Assembly (NCBI RefSeq): GCF_000744255.1
Contig: NZ_JQLO01000001.1
Coordinates: 2,170,001-2,234,000 of the forward strand
Length of the DNA: 64,000 nt
From: Carnobacterium divergens DSM 20623
GTDB lineage: Bacteria > Bacillota > Bacilli > Lactobacillales > Carnobacteriaceae
Reading direction: 5' to 3'
Shown here: piece by piece, positions 16,045 to 24,838 of the stretch
Layout of the letters: the number at the start of each line of letters is the position of its first letter
Numbering within the stretch: the first letter of the stretch is position 1
Notes under the pieces: generated by a model
What the model was told of the DNA's origin: nothing
Databases searched by the model: none
Seen by the model: the letters and a program-made list of their open reading frames with translations, nothing else
Translations under genes and position numbers: made by a program

Positions 16045-16275
16045 TTATTTTTTTAGTCTAATTCCTTCTTCAAATTTGTCGATATTTAAAATGTCTACTA
16101 AATTATATAGTTTTTCTTGCATGATTTGTTTTACCTTAGTTTCATCCACATCTGGATCTAATATTAAAAATTTTTGGAATTTTTTTATTACTTCGTTGTT
16201 GTTACTTAAACATTTAGCAGTAAAGACAACATAATAAATTGCATTATCCTCCCAATATTTGTCTAAAGTTTCCAT
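16045..16275 (-). CDS. Small cytoplasmic protein of the WxL-locus-associated family (copy 2, 76 aa)
   Basis: Function unknown; paralogue of the products at 1551-1766 and 29679-29903. It has the same frame of motifs: KYWEDNAIYYVVF near the start and NIDKFEEGIRLKK at the end. No signal peptide or membrane segment is visible, so it should be cytoplasmic. Start ATG at 16275 with AAGGAGA upstream. It follows the 686-aa WxL gene by 47 bases and is the last gene of locus 2 before the terminator at 15933-15962. It is the most diverged of the three, in line with locus 2 as a whole being the most diverged locus. Confidence 0.72.
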   Translation of the reverse strand: METLDKYWEDNAIYYVVFTAKCLSNNNEVIKKFQKFLILDPDVDETKVKQIMQEKLYNLVDILNIDKFEEGIRLKK

Positions 16276-16322
16276 ATAAAAGTCTCCTTAATGTAGAGGT
16301 TATCGTTTAATCTTGCATATTA

Positions 16323-18383
16323 TTATGGCGCATCTTTTAACGACCATTGTATACTGCCAGTATACTTCCCAATTTTCCCCTGTCCTGCTAACAAGCCTAA
16401 ATATAATCCTGATGATCCATTTTTATTAAGATTTATAGTAGTTTCTTTATACGTTGATGTTGCGGATTGATTTAACAGTGTTGTTTCATCACTGTTTAAA
16501 TAAAATTTTGCATTTTTATCATCTACATAGTATAAACTTTCTCTGAGGTCACCATCTTGAGAGGTTAATTTTTTAGATATTTTTGCAGTTAATTCCCAAT
16601 TAGTTGATTCCTCTCCTCTAGTATCTTCAATTTTAATAATGGATTCATTAATCAAATTATAGTTTTTTTCGATAGTCGATAAAGTAATTTTTCCAAAATC
16701 CAAATCGTTTTCTATTTTTGTAAATTCAAGAAACCCATCTGTTACAGTTATGTTTATACTCTTTTCTAGTATTTTAGCATTTGAATCTTGCGCCCTTATT
16801 GTAGCAGTATAGCTTCCTTTAGAAAAATCTAAATTATTTTGTACAACGCTAATCGTTTCAATTTCTTTACCTGTTAAAATATCCCATGCCTTAGAACCAG
16901 ATTTCTCTAAAATTAAATGGTTTAGGTTTGAATTGCTTACTCCTGTTTTCAAATCTTCTATCGTTATTTCAAAATCATTACCTGTTAAAATACTATTTCC
17001 TACAATCGGAGTCGTTTCATCATAGACTGTTACAGGAATCTCAATTACACTTTGATTGTTTGATTGATCACTTAACGTAACTTCAGCAGAAAAATACCCC
17101 ACTTTATTCATTGATGGAATTTTTGTTATTGAGTAGGTAACACTATCTGAGCCACCGTTATCAGCTACATTCGTAATTAAAGACGATGCATCCGAAGTAA
17201 AAACCGAATTTTTTTGAATTTTTTGTGGCACTGCTGTTGCAGTTGGTTTTACTGTATCAATAATTTCAAACTCAACCGTTATTGTAGCTGTACTTTTTCC
17301 ATTAGTAACCTCAATACCGATATTTTTTTTTCCAATTTTTTTATTATCTGGAATATTTACAAATTTATTTACTTTAACATCGTTTCCTGCACTGTCTTTT
17401 AAATCTGTTATAAAATCTGAAGGATTCAACTCATTAAAATCAGTTCCGGCTTCCACCTTTTTATTGGTTGTGTTTCCTGTCATCACTGAATAATCAACAG
17501 TAAAACTCTGGCTATTATCATAAGAGTCTAAAAAACCTGTATTGGCAGAAACTTCAATAGAATAACTTTCTCCTTCTTGAAATTTATCATTAGTTAAAGG
17601 AACTACAACATCAAATATTGCTTTTCCATTTGTATAAGTAACATCCATATCTTTAATTGAATAAACATTATTACCTATGTTTATTGTAAGTTTTGATGTA
17701 TCCACTCCAGATACATTTAATGATCCAGTGATATGAATATCTGAATTTATATATTTTTTGCCTACAACACTATCGACTTTTAGATTTAACATATTTGTAG
17801 TAGTGTAAAGTTGACCAAAACTTATTAGCCATCTTCCATCAGAAGTACTATTCGAGTTAGTTGGCAAGTATTTCAAATAATTATTATTAAACATATCATA
17901 ACCTATTGAATAATCAAAATTAGCACTCGTTGATACTAAAAAAGAATATCGATTTGATACAATTCCTACATACTTGGTATAAAATCTAGAATTAGCAGGG
18001 ATTTTTGTCTCATCTGTATAAATTTCTTGTGTATACTGTTTCACAGACATTGAGTTATCAGAATTTACTGTTAATAACTTATTTGGAGCTCTCATCGAAG
18101 TGAAAATAAATTGTCCATTTGATAATTCTTTTGAATTCCAATAATTATCAATGATTATATTTGAATTTCCATATCTGTAGCCAAATGCTAAACCATTACT
18201 ATCAATATCTAACCAATATGCCTGTCCAACTGTTAGAATTGGTATCGTTCCAGTAGGTGTCTTAAATGGACTATATGCATTAGCATAATGGGGTCTAGTA
18301 AACAGTAATAAGCCTAATAAAGTACAACTAAATACCAAAAGAAAAAAAATTTTTTTATGTGATTTTTTTCTTGTTTCTTTCAC
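16323..18383 (-). CDS. Large WxL surface protein, locus 2 (686 aa)
   Basis: A secreted multidomain protein ending in a WxL domain. The start is GTG at 18383 with GAAGGAAGG upstream, inside the 3' end of the DUF916 gene (29-base overlap). Order: signal peptide (about 1-36); an unfamiliar N-terminal domain (about 37-200, rich in Asn, Tyr and Ser); several beta-sandwich Ig/cadherin-like modules (about 200-555); and a WxL domain (about 555-686). The WxL domain carries NWELTAKISKKL and ends in IQWSLKDAP. No lectin, collagen-binding or enzyme motif was recognised in the N-terminal part. Unlike loci 1 and 3, the large WxL gene comes after the DUF916 gene rather than first. Confidence 0.85.
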   Translation of the reverse strand: MKETRKKSHKKIFFLLVFSCTLLGLLLFTRPHYANAYSPFKTPTGTIPILTVGQAYWLDIDSNGLAFGYRYGNSNIIIDNYWNSKELSNGQFIFTSMRAPNKLLTVNSDNSMSVKQYTQEIYTDETKIPANSRFYTKYVGIVSNRYSFLVSTSANFDYSIGYDMFNNNYLKYLPTNSNSTSDGRWLISFGQLYTTTNMLNLKVDSVVGKKYINSDIHITGSLNVSGVDTSKLTINIGNNVYSIKDMDVTYTNGKAIFDVVVPLTNDKFQEGESYSIEVSANTGFLDSYDNSQSFTVDYSVMTGNTTNKKVEAGTDFNELNPSDFITDLKDSAGNDVKVNKFVNIPDNKKIGKKNIGIEVTNGKSTATITVEFEIIDTVKPTATAVPQKIQKNSVFTSDASSLITNVADNGGSDSVTYSITKIPSMNKVGYFSAEVTLSDQSNNQSVIEIPVTVYDETTPIVGNSILTGNDFEITIEDLKTGVSNSNLNHLILEKSGSKAWDILTGKEIETISVVQNNLDFSKGSYTATIRAQDSNAKILEKSINITVTDGFLEFTKIENDLDFGKITLSTIEKNYNLINESIIKIEDTRGEESTNWELTAKISKKLTSQDGDLRESLYYVDDKNAKFYLNSDETTLLNQSATSTYKETTINLNKNGSSGLYLGLLAGQGKIGKYTGSIQWSLKDAP

Positions 18384-19446
18384 TATTTTTTGCCTTCCTT
18401 CTTTTTTTTATTCTGGCAGCTTTTATTTTTTTCTCTCTATCAATTTTCTTTTTATGTCTAATCGTTAACCCAACAATTGTAATTCCGCAGATTATTAACA
18501 GTATAGAAATTGTCAGTGCGACTATGTTCCAATTTATTTCTTTTTTATCAATGTTTACAGCCTCATCATTTAATTTTTTTGTATCTTCTTTACCAATCGA
18601 AAAATTTTTATCAAAGCTCCATTCCTTTTCACCTGTATTAATTTTTAAATGGAGAGTATAATCACCTGCTTCTAACGGCTCATTATCCCAACTAATAGGA
18701 AAATCAAAGTTTGAATTAGGTGCCATAGACATTCCCTGCTTGTTTGTTTCATGAATTACTTTAGATTCACCTTCTTTTGTTACTTTTGCATCTATAATCA
18801 AATTATTAATGATTGTTGGTTTACTATTTTGAATATTTGCAGTAACAACTGTATGGTAATTTTGTAACGCTGGTTTAATTTTATTAAGGCTTAATTTAGG
18901 ATCAACTTTAATAGTATTTTGTGATAATTGAATTCCAATGACATACGAATATGAATTTTTTATTTGTAAGTTTTCATTTGTATTTTTAGTTTCATTATCC
19001 TCTCTATATATATAAAACCCGCCTAAAATAATTCCTTGTAACTCTTCATTAGGCATTTTAATACTAAATGTTACATCTTTAGTTTCACCTGGATTTAGTT
19101 TAATTTTTTGCTTGCTCGATATAATATCTGTTAGTGAGTATTTAAGAGACTTATCTTTTTCTAAATTTTCGTCACTGTAGTCTATTACACCATTTTGATT
19201 TGTTTTTGAATTATTAGGTACAATGTTTAATATAATTTCTTCTTCTGAACTGTTTTTTACAGTTAACGAAATTTCTTCTTTTTGATTTGGGTCCATTTTT
19301 AAATCAAAATATGTTTTATTTTTATCAATTTGATTTTCAGGTAAATTGGCTTTAACTGAATATCCCATAGAAGCAGCCTCAACGTTGGTAAATAAATTTA
19401 GATTGCTTATCATGCAAAAAAACAGTAATAGTATTGCTTTTTTCAA
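18355..19446 (-). CDS. WxL-interacting membrane protein (DUF916 + DUF3324), locus 2
   Basis: The membrane-anchored WxL partner of locus 2. The start is TTG at 19446 (GGGAG 10 bases upstream). It has a signal peptide (about 1-25, ending EAAS), a DUF916 domain (ANLPENQIDKNKTYFDL, about 30-155), a DUF3324 domain (VTANIQNSKP and MAPNSNFDFPISW, about 160-295), a membrane helix (about 312-332) and a strongly basic tail. At 363 aa it has the family length. It is clearly related to, but the most diverged of, the three DUF916 proteins. It is cotranscribed with three WxL genes upstream and overlaps the 686-aa WxL gene downstream. Confidence 0.92.
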   Translation of the reverse strand: MKKAILLLFFCMISNLNLFTNVEAASMGYSVKANLPENQIDKNKTYFDLKMDPNQKEEISLTVKNSSEEEIILNIVPNNSKTNQNGVIDYSDENLEKDKSLKYSLTDIISSKQKIKLNPGETKDVTFSIKMPNEELQGIILGGFYIYREDNETKNTNENLQIKNSYSYVIGIQLSQNTIKVDPKLSLNKIKPALQNYHTVVTANIQNSKPTIINNLIIDAKVTKEGESKVIHETNKQGMSMAPNSNFDFPISWDNEPLEAGDYTLHLKINTGEKEWSFDKNFSIGKEDTKKLNDEAVNIDKKEINWNIVALTISILLIICGITIVGLTIRHKKKIDREKKIKAARIKKRRKAKNSERNKKKIT

Positions 19447-19515
19447 TTAAAAAACTCCCAACTTATAATAGGCAACAAGAAAAAGAATACCTTTTTCTTG
19501 TTGCCGTATAAAATT

Positions 19516-20217
19516 TTATTTTGGAGCGTCAGAAAGAGACCAATTCAACTCTGCAGTGTATTCAGTGTTAGCTTTTGCAGATCCAGATAGTACCTTTAAC
19601 TGTACGTTCTCATTTACTTCAGAATTTGCAGTCCATGTGCTTAGCCATGTCCCACTTCCTTGATTCTCATCGGCATTCATTATTGTTTGTGCATCGCTGT
19701 TTATTAAAGTGACATCGCTACTTGTGGGGGGCTGAGATACGTTGCCTTTACTAGCAGATTTTACAGCTGCGTTTTTGAAGGTAAGTTCCGCGCCCTTCAG
19801 CACGTCTTTAGGATTTTCTGTTGACGTAAATTCACTCGCTGCAACTTTCAGCTCCCAGCCTGCTTCTGTCCCTCTTACATCCGTAACCTGAACATATGGT
19901 GATTTGTTCAGAGCACTATATACAGTATCTTTACCATTAATTTTATTATTCCCAAATTGGATATTGGAAATAAAATCAATTGATAGTGGTCCTGGATTAT
20001 TTGTTCCTGGATTATTAGGATCAACAGGATCTACTTCAACAGGAAGATCAGGATCTATTGGATTTACTGGATTGGTTGATTCACTACCACCTTCTAAAAA
20101 TTTGATACTATTAAGACTCTTTGCTTGGCTAGTAGTTTCTGCATGAGCTTCTGATACGTCCAATAAAATATACGAATTAACTAAAAATAGTGATATCAAT
20201 AATAATTTTTTTTTCAT
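19516..20217 (-). CDS. WxL domain surface protein, locus 2 (third)
   Basis: A 233-aa secreted wall-binding protein. The start is the ATG at 20217 with AAGGAG upstream; a further 69 readable codons overlap the preceding WxL gene and are out of its frame, so they are not used. Signal peptide about 1-25 (EAHA), then a P-V-N-P-I-D-P-D-L-P linker (about 50-75), then a WxL domain with GTEAGWELKVAAS and GTWLSTW, ending in LNWSLSDAPK. The final motif has W-S-L rather than W-T-L, as in the other locus 2 proteins. It lies between the second WxL gene and the DUF916 gene. Confidence 0.92.
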   Translation of the reverse strand: MKKKLLLISLFLVNSYILLDVSEAHAETTSQAKSLNSIKFLEGGSESTNPVNPIDPDLPVEVDPVDPNNPGTNNPGPLSIDFISNIQFGNNKINGKDTVYSALNKSPYVQVTDVRGTEAGWELKVAASEFTSTENPKDVLKGAELTFKNAAVKSASKGNVSQPPTSSDVTLINSDAQTIMNADENQGSGTWLSTWTANSEVNENVQLKVLSGSAKANTEYTAELNWSLSDAPK

Positions 20218-20254
20218 GTTTTTTCTCCTTAATAAAGATGATTGATTTATTTTT

Positions 20255-20893
20255 TTATGTTGGTGCATCTTGTAAAGACCAGTTAATAATTGCGCTGTAT
20301 GAATCAATATAGCTGTCTGTTGGAATAACAAGATTAACTTTCTGGCTATTTCCTTCAAATGAATTTGACCATGTCCCCATACCTGAATCCTTTTGTGCAT
20401 ATAATATTTTAGAAGGTGATTCATTCAAAGTTGCCCCTGCTGCAACTGCGGGGTTTAGAAGATTAGATGAATTACTTTTGACTTTCCCAACAGGAATTGT
20501 TAACTCTGCCTTTAATTTTTTTGTACTGTCTGCATTCGAAAAATCACTAATGCTAGCTGTTAAACTCCAGCCTCCTCCTGTACCTCTAGTATCAGATACC
20601 TGCACTCCCAAAGTTTCACCATTTTCTAACAAAGCATTATTATTTGATATACCCAGCTTTATCTTCCCAAAATTAAAATTTGATACTGCATCTATAACTA
20701 ATGGACCCTTATGATTTGTTTCTGGTTTAATGCCATCAATAATAGGATTAACTTCTTCACCACCTGGCTCAATCTCAACTACTGTTGTACTTTGTTGTGT
20801 ATCACTATTTTCAGCAACAACTTCTACGTTTGTATACTCCATTCCTGTTAAAATTAGAGCAACACTCAATAATCCAATATTTAGTTTTTTCAT
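20255..20893 (-). CDS. WxL domain surface protein, locus 2 (second)
   Basis: A 212-aa secreted wall-binding protein. Start ATG at 20893 with AGGGGGATA upstream. Signal peptide about 1-27. The linker is short and lacks the long D-P-T repeats of loci 1 and 3 (EPGGEEVNPIIDG). The WxL domain has GTGGGWSLTASIS, GTWSNSFEG and the terminal INWSLQDAPT. It is a near neighbour and close paralogue of 20918-21568, and the pair is probably a tandem duplication within locus 2. Confidence 0.92.
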   Translation of the reverse strand: MKKLNIGLLSVALILTGMEYTNVEVVAENSDTQQSTTVVEIEPGGEEVNPIIDGIKPETNHKGPLVIDAVSNFNFGKIKLGISNNNALLENGETLGVQVSDTRGTGGGWSLTASISDFSNADSTKKLKAELTIPVGKVKSNSSNLLNPAVAAGATLNESPSKILYAQKDSGMGTWSNSFEGNSQKVNLVIPTDSYIDSYSAIINWSLQDAPT

Positions 20894-20917
20894 TATATCC
20901 CCCTGATTATACTTTCG

Positions 20918-21568
20918 TTATTTTGGAACGTCTTGTAAAGACCATAAAATCTCAGCTGAATAGCTATCTGCATAGTTTCCATCTGGAACAGTTATGGTTA
21001 CGTGTTCCCCTTTACCTTCAAAGTTGCTTGACCATGTTCCCATCCCTGCATCTTTACTTGCACTAAAAACAGTTTGTTCATTTGAGTTGAGTATCACAGA
21101 ATTAGAAATGGCAGCATTTTCTTTAGAAACACTGGTTGTTGTAACATCACCTTCTGGTAGAAAGACTTCTGCTCCTTTTAATGTTTTTGTTTTAGTAGCG
21201 TTTTCAAAATTTGAAATTTTTGCTGTTAAATTCCAACCTGCACCAGTTCCTCGCGTATCTGTAACTTGAAGTCCAAGAGTTTTACCTGATGGAATTACCG
21301 CATTATAGGATACTGATTTACTCTCAATTTTCCCATCTGAAAACTTGAAATCTGAAATAGCATCAATTACTAGGTTCCCCGTATGATTAGTTGGTGGATC
21401 AATTGGAATTATTGGTTCTGTTGGTTTATTATCTTCGGTTCCTCCTACAAGGATAAAATCTGCATTCGTTTTAGATGTGTCAACTTCTTCTGCATATATT
21501 TTATTAGAAAAACTAAATAACATTACTGCTCCTAAACTAGTACATCCCACTTTAATTAATTTTTTCAT
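20918..21568 (-). CDS. WxL domain surface protein, locus 2 (first)
   Basis: A 216-aa secreted wall-binding protein. Start ATG at 21568. Signal peptide about 1-26 (IYAEEVD). A P-T-E-P-I-I-P-I-D-P linker is followed by the WxL domain: GTGAGWNLTAKIS, GTWSSNFEG and the terminal ILWSLQDVPK. It lies 43 bases after the small LPxTG-like gene and 24 before the next WxL gene. Similarity to its downstream neighbour is high around GTWS-NFEG and the C-terminus, supporting local duplication. Confidence 0.92.
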   Translation of the reverse strand: MKKLIKVGCTSLGAVMLFSFSNKIYAEEVDTSKTNADFILVGGTEDNKPTEPIIPIDPPTNHTGNLVIDAISDFKFSDGKIESKSVSYNAVIPSGKTLGLQVTDTRGTGAGWNLTAKISNFENATKTKTLKGAEVFLPEGDVTTTSVSKENAAISNSVILNSNEQTVFSASKDAGMGTWSSNFEGKGEHVTITVPDGNYADSYSAEILWSLQDVPK

Positions 21569-21611
21569 TTATACATTCTCCAATCATTTTATTCCCAACT
21601 TAAAAAGGATG

Positions 21612-21950
21612 TTACGTTCTATCCTTTTTGAGTGGCTCACTTCTTTGAGTTAACCCCTTTAACATAATACTCAACAAAATAAGTACTAAACTTAATAAAT
21701 TATGGTATTTATATTTTGCTTCCATCGTTGAAGGTAAGTTTAGATTTTTTTTATTTTCCGCTTTTTTTATTTGATTATGTGTCGTTTTTTCTAATATTTC
21801 TTTATTACTATTCCCGTTGTCTACTTCTACCTCAGAAAAACTAATCCCTACTTTACTTTTATTATCATCAGAAGCATACCCCGTATTTGAGAAAAATAAT
21901 CCTATTAAAATACTACTCATCACTAGGGAAATATATACCACAATCTTCAA
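21612..21950 (-). CDS. Small LPxTG-like protein of WxL locus 2, degenerate sorting motif (112 aa)
   Basis: The locus 2 counterpart of the small LPxTG proteins of loci 1 and 3. The start is TTG at 21950 with GAAGGGGGTGG upstream. Signal peptide about 1-26 (GYASDD), a short charged stretch, then NLPSTMEAK (about 75) followed by a hydrophobic helix and a basic tail. The expected LPxTG reads LPSTM, so Gly is missing and ordinary sortase cleavage is doubtful. The FYGxYEYP motif of the other two copies is also absent, replaced by VGISFSEVEVDNG. It may have become a plain membrane protein, or be served by an unusual sortase. Confidence 0.75.
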   Translation of the reverse strand: MKIVVYISLVMSSILIGLFFSNTGYASDDNKSKVGISFSEVEVDNGNSNKEILEKTTHNQIKKAENKKNLNLPSTMEAKYKYHNLLSLVLILLSIMLKGLTQRSEPLKKDRT

Positions 21951-22407
21951 AAAACCACCCCCTTCCCGTTTTATATTGATTAGTGGCCCTAAATAATTTT
22001 TTACATTATATTTATTTCACAAATTCAAAGTAGCATTCATTAAGATAAACAATAAAATTTAGATGCGCTTTCTATGCCTCAAAACAATTATAGCAACTCA
22101 ATTAATAATTTACTTTTCCAAATATGTTCATTTCTAAACATTTAAAAGTTAATAAAAAAACAGTAATATTAACATTTTTAAATTTTTTTGTACTTAAATT
22201 GACTATTAACTATTTAAAATCCAACTGATTTTTGTTTTTTTTAACTTATTTTTGTTATGAACGTGGTTAATATTAAAATTTTCTCACTGCATTTACATCG
22301 TTAAAATGGACTATACAAATTTTAAATCAAAAAAAATATCAATTTTCAGGTGACATGAACCACCTTATAATTGATATACTTTTTAGTGCTATTTTAAATT
22401 TAATTTC
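21951..22407. promoter_or_regulatory. Intergenic region upstream of WxL locus 2
   Basis: This 457-base AT-rich gap holds the regulator terminator (22336-22377) and, nearer the operon, a minus-strand TATAAT (complement at 22005-22010) about 60 bases upstream of the first gene. No good -35 lies at 16-18 bases, as expected of an activator-dependent promoter. I found no small gene here resembling the secreted proteins of loci 1 and 3. Confidence 0.45.
22336..22377 (-). terminator. Terminator of locus 2 regulator
   Basis: A 9-bp stem (ATATCAATT / AATTGATAT) with an inner AGGTG / CACCT stem is followed on the minus strand by eight T. It separates the regulator from the WxL genes, so these are two transcripts. 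Confidence 0.75.
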
Positions 22408-23898
22408 TCAAGTGTTTTTTTTTAGAATAAGATTCTTTAAAAAATTGATTATTGTCATTTTTGATTTTTGCGTTGGATACACTTCCCATAATAACGTTTC
22501 AACATTAGAATCTTTTATACTATCATATATCCTATCTGTTATTATTACATCTACTATTTCATCTAAAGAAATTGTTACATTTACCATTTCATCTAAATTA
22601 TTATTTTTCAGCAAATCTATAAAATCCTTAATAACTTCTCCACCATAAATAGATAATATACAAACATTAACAGGATTGTTTAAACTTTTATTTCTTATGT
22701 GCCTACTTATTAACAGTTGATATTTATTAATCAAGTACTTTTCATTCTTTACAAAACTTTCATTATAGTTCATTTTTTTCACTAATTGGTTATAAAAGTT
22801 AATGATCTCCGACTTAATTGGTTTACTCATTTCAGGAATATCTTCAGTGATACTCTCTATACCTTTATATAGTAGTATTCTTGAATGAACATGTATTAAG
22901 TTAGCATATAGAAGACTGTACTCTTTTGCATTCAGATTGACATCAAAACTTAATAGGAATTCCTTCATCCAAAGATTTGTGTATTCTACTACATTTACTT
23001 GATGGGTTTGTACATAAAACATCATTTCTGAAACTATTGAATTATCTTCCACATGATATTCAAGTCCAAAAACTGTTAGATATAGGAAAGCAACTTCTGA
23101 TTCTACTTCTTCATTTGTTAATTTTGGAAACATATTTTGATAAGCTGGTATTGTATCTTTTTTTATTAGGTCAAAATGTTTACTGTCAATAAGTAAATCA
23201 TTCTCTAAGATTGATTTGTCACAAATTTCATTATTTTCTATCCTATAAAAAATAATAGCAAAATAGTGTCTTAATATTTCTTTTTCAGAGAGTCCTATAC
23301 TTTGTTTTCTTATTTTTTCTATATATGAGAAAAGAAAATCAAAGCTTTCTTTCTTTATTGTTTCAAAGGGCCACTTTATTCCACTGTATGAATACCAAAA
23401 AAATTCAAAATAGAATAGTCTTTTTTGAACTTCGCTTCCAACTATATTTGATTTTACATTAGCATGAAACTCTAATTCATATCTACTAAGTACCTTTTCG
23501 CTAACTAATTTCATATTTTTATACATAGTAGTATATGAAACATAATTGTTTATTGCGTATTTATTCAATTCAAAACTGTTATCAAAAAAAAGTGTTTTTA
23601 AAGCATTAAATGTTATATTTCTTTCTAAGTAGTACAGATACATTTCATGTATTGATACTAAAGAGGGAATAAATAAATCTATACTGTTACTCTGTTGATC
23701 TATTTTTAATTTTAGGTATGCTTGGCTGTTCCAATCTTTAATTTCACTAGATAATTCATTAATTAAGCTTTTGGTAGTTCTTATATTGCACTCCAAATAA
23801 TTGCTAATATCATTTAAATTTGATTTACTTTGATTATTTACAATATAATACAGAATAGTTATCTTTCTTAAAGTCCTTTTGTCAAAAATATTATTCAC
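22408..23898 (-). CDS. Mga-like (HTH/PRD) transcriptional regulator, WxL locus 2
   Basis: A 496-aa DNA-binding regulator upstream of WxL locus 2. I prefer the GTG start at 23898: AGGGG lies about 8 bases upstream, and the resulting N-terminus (VNNIFDKRTLRKITILYYI) lines up with the other Mga-like proteins; readings from 23961, 23949 or 23916 lack good ribosome sites. It has an N-terminal helix-turn-helix (NDISNYLECNIRTTKSLINEL), a long helical PRD-like middle and a C-terminal EIIB-like region (NVCILSIYGGEVIKDFIDLL ... VIITDRIY). Its own terminator separates it from the WxL genes. No small secreted protein is coupled to it, unlike the regulators of loci 1 and 3. Confidence 0.83.
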   Translation of the reverse strand: MNNIFDKRTLRKITILYYIVNNQSKSNLNDISNYLECNIRTTKSLINELSSEIKDWNSQAYLKLKIDQQSNSIDLFIPSLVSIHEMYLYYLERNITFNALKTLFFDNSFELNKYAINNYVSYTTMYKNMKLVSEKVLSRYELEFHANVKSNIVGSEVQKRLFYFEFFWYSYSGIKWPFETIKKESFDFLFSYIEKIRKQSIGLSEKEILRHYFAIIFYRIENNEICDKSILENDLLIDSKHFDLIKKDTIPAYQNMFPKLTNEEVESEVAFLYLTVFGLEYHVEDNSIVSEMMFYVQTHQVNVVEYTNLWMKEFLLSFDVNLNAKEYSLLYANLIHVHSRILLYKGIESITEDIPEMSKPIKSEIINFYNQLVKKMNYNESFVKNEKYLINKYQLLISRHIRNKSLNNPVNVCILSIYGGEVIKDFIDLLKNNNLDEMVNVTISLDEIVDVIITDRIYDSIKDSNVETLLWEVYPTQKSKMTIINFLKNLILKKNT

Positions 23899-24077
23899 TA
23901 AATCTACCCCTATCATGGCATCTAAATAAGCATTTAGAAAAATTAACATATAGGATTCCAAATGTCAACATAGATTACTTAATTATCAATCAGCTAGTTT
24001 ATATAAATGAGTTACTATAACGAAAAATAATAGTCTCCATAATTGAATGCATCGTCAAGAAAAATGAATATAAAAAT

Positions 24078-24103
24078 ACAATGATCGCTTAACCAATCAT
24101 TGT
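24078..24103 (-). terminator. Terminator of monooxygenase gene
   Basis: ACAATGAT / ATCATTGT forms an 8-bp stem (10-base loop) followed on the minus strand by a T-rich tail, 27 bases past the stop codon. Confidence 0.65.
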
Positions 24104-24130
24104 ATTCCTAAATTCTATTTAACTACAGGA

Positions 24131-24457
24131 CTATTGAGCAAATTTTTGATCGTATTCTTTAATCTCATTACTAATAATACCGATATTTTTTGGTTTTTCA
24201 TGACGGGTTTCTTCTGTTCGGCCATGAGCCTTTTTAAAAGCTTCTGATTTCACCCATTCTTTTTGATCTGCTTCAGATTCCCAACGACTTAATACAACAA
24301 GTTCATCAAATTCTTCAGTTGTTCTAGTTTGTAATAGTTCTAAGCCTAAGAAGCCATTTACGCCTTCCGTACTTACTTTTCCATGTCCCATGAATTTTTC
24401 AATGACTTTATCGGTTGCAGCTTTTTCAGTTTGAATTGTATTCGTCACAATAAACAT
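24131..24457 (-). CDS. IsdG/HmoA-like heme-degrading (antibiotic biosynthesis-type) monooxygenase
   Basis: A 108-aa ferredoxin-like beta-barrel monooxygenase. The start is the ATG at 24457 with AGAGG upstream; the upstream extension overlaps the promoter. The IsdG catalytic triad (Asn7, Trp67, His77 in Staphylococcus aureus IsdG) has matching residues here: N6, W68 and H78, in the contexts IVTNTIQ, KEWVKSEAF and KKAHGR. This supports oxygen-dependent heme cleavage releasing iron, though relatives can act on other substrates. It is a single-gene unit with a perfect sigma-A promoter and its own terminator. Iron control would be expected, but I see no clear Fur box. Confidence 0.82.
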   Translation of the reverse strand: MFIVTNTIQTEKAATDKVIEKFMGHGKVSTEGVNGFLGLELLQTRTTEEFDELVVLSRWESEADQKEWVKSEAFKKAHGRTEETRHEKPKNIGIISNEIKEYDQKFAQ

Positions 24458-24491
24458 CTCGTTACCTCTTTCTAATTGAGAACTTTTCTCA

Positions 24492-24520
24492 ATTATACAA
24501 AATGTCAGTAAAGGTGTCAA
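24492..24520 (-). promoter_or_regulatory. Sigma-A promoter of monooxygenase gene
   Basis: On the minus strand a perfect TTGACA (24520-24515) and perfect TATAAT (24497-24492) are separated by 17 bases, 35 bases upstream of the start codon. This is a strong consensus promoter. Confidence 0.85.
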
Positions 24521-24637
24521 TGTCCTTTGGCTACGATTTTTTTTACTGCTAAGATCTTCTATTTTACTTCTTATTTAACCAAATTTATTTCCTTATTTCA
24601 TCATCATTTCTTCACAATTGCGAAGTATACTTAAAGA

Positions 24638-24827
24638 GTAATAAGAACACCACCCTACAAACAAACTTTTCATTTTTTCATTACTACTCCTCCAAAGTAT
24701 AATGAAAGCTATCCTTAAAATTAGTTCTTTGAACTGATTTTAATTCGTATCATGAGGATAGGATATAACAACCTACACCCATGATACGCCCTTTTTCCAC
24801 CTGATTCTCCATCAGGTGGTTTTTTTT
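24638..24827 (+). ncRNA. Candidate small RNA, copy A of a three-copy family
   Basis: A likely untranslated RNA of about 190 nt. The 5' end is placed about 7 bases after a conserved TATACT (24626-24631) that follows a conserved TTTCTTCA (24607-24614). Inside are a hairpin with the loop ACTCCTCCAAAG, which exposes an anti-Shine-Dalgarno CUCCUCC (about 24679-24704), a second long stem (CGTATCATG / CATGATACG) unique to this copy in its exact form, and an intrinsic terminator (CCACCTGAT / ATCAGGTGG followed by T8, 24797-24827). Copies B (56292-56458) and C (58449-58588) share the promoter region, loop and terminator. It lies upstream of the manganese transporter operon but ends before that promoter. 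Confidence 0.7.
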
Positions 24828-24838
24828 CGACTTTTTTA

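Noticed and set aside
24607-24827. Type I toxin-antitoxin (Fst/par-like) locus
   Set aside because: There is no conserved 30-aa hydrophobic toxin frame in the three copies and no pair of direct repeats with converging transcripts.
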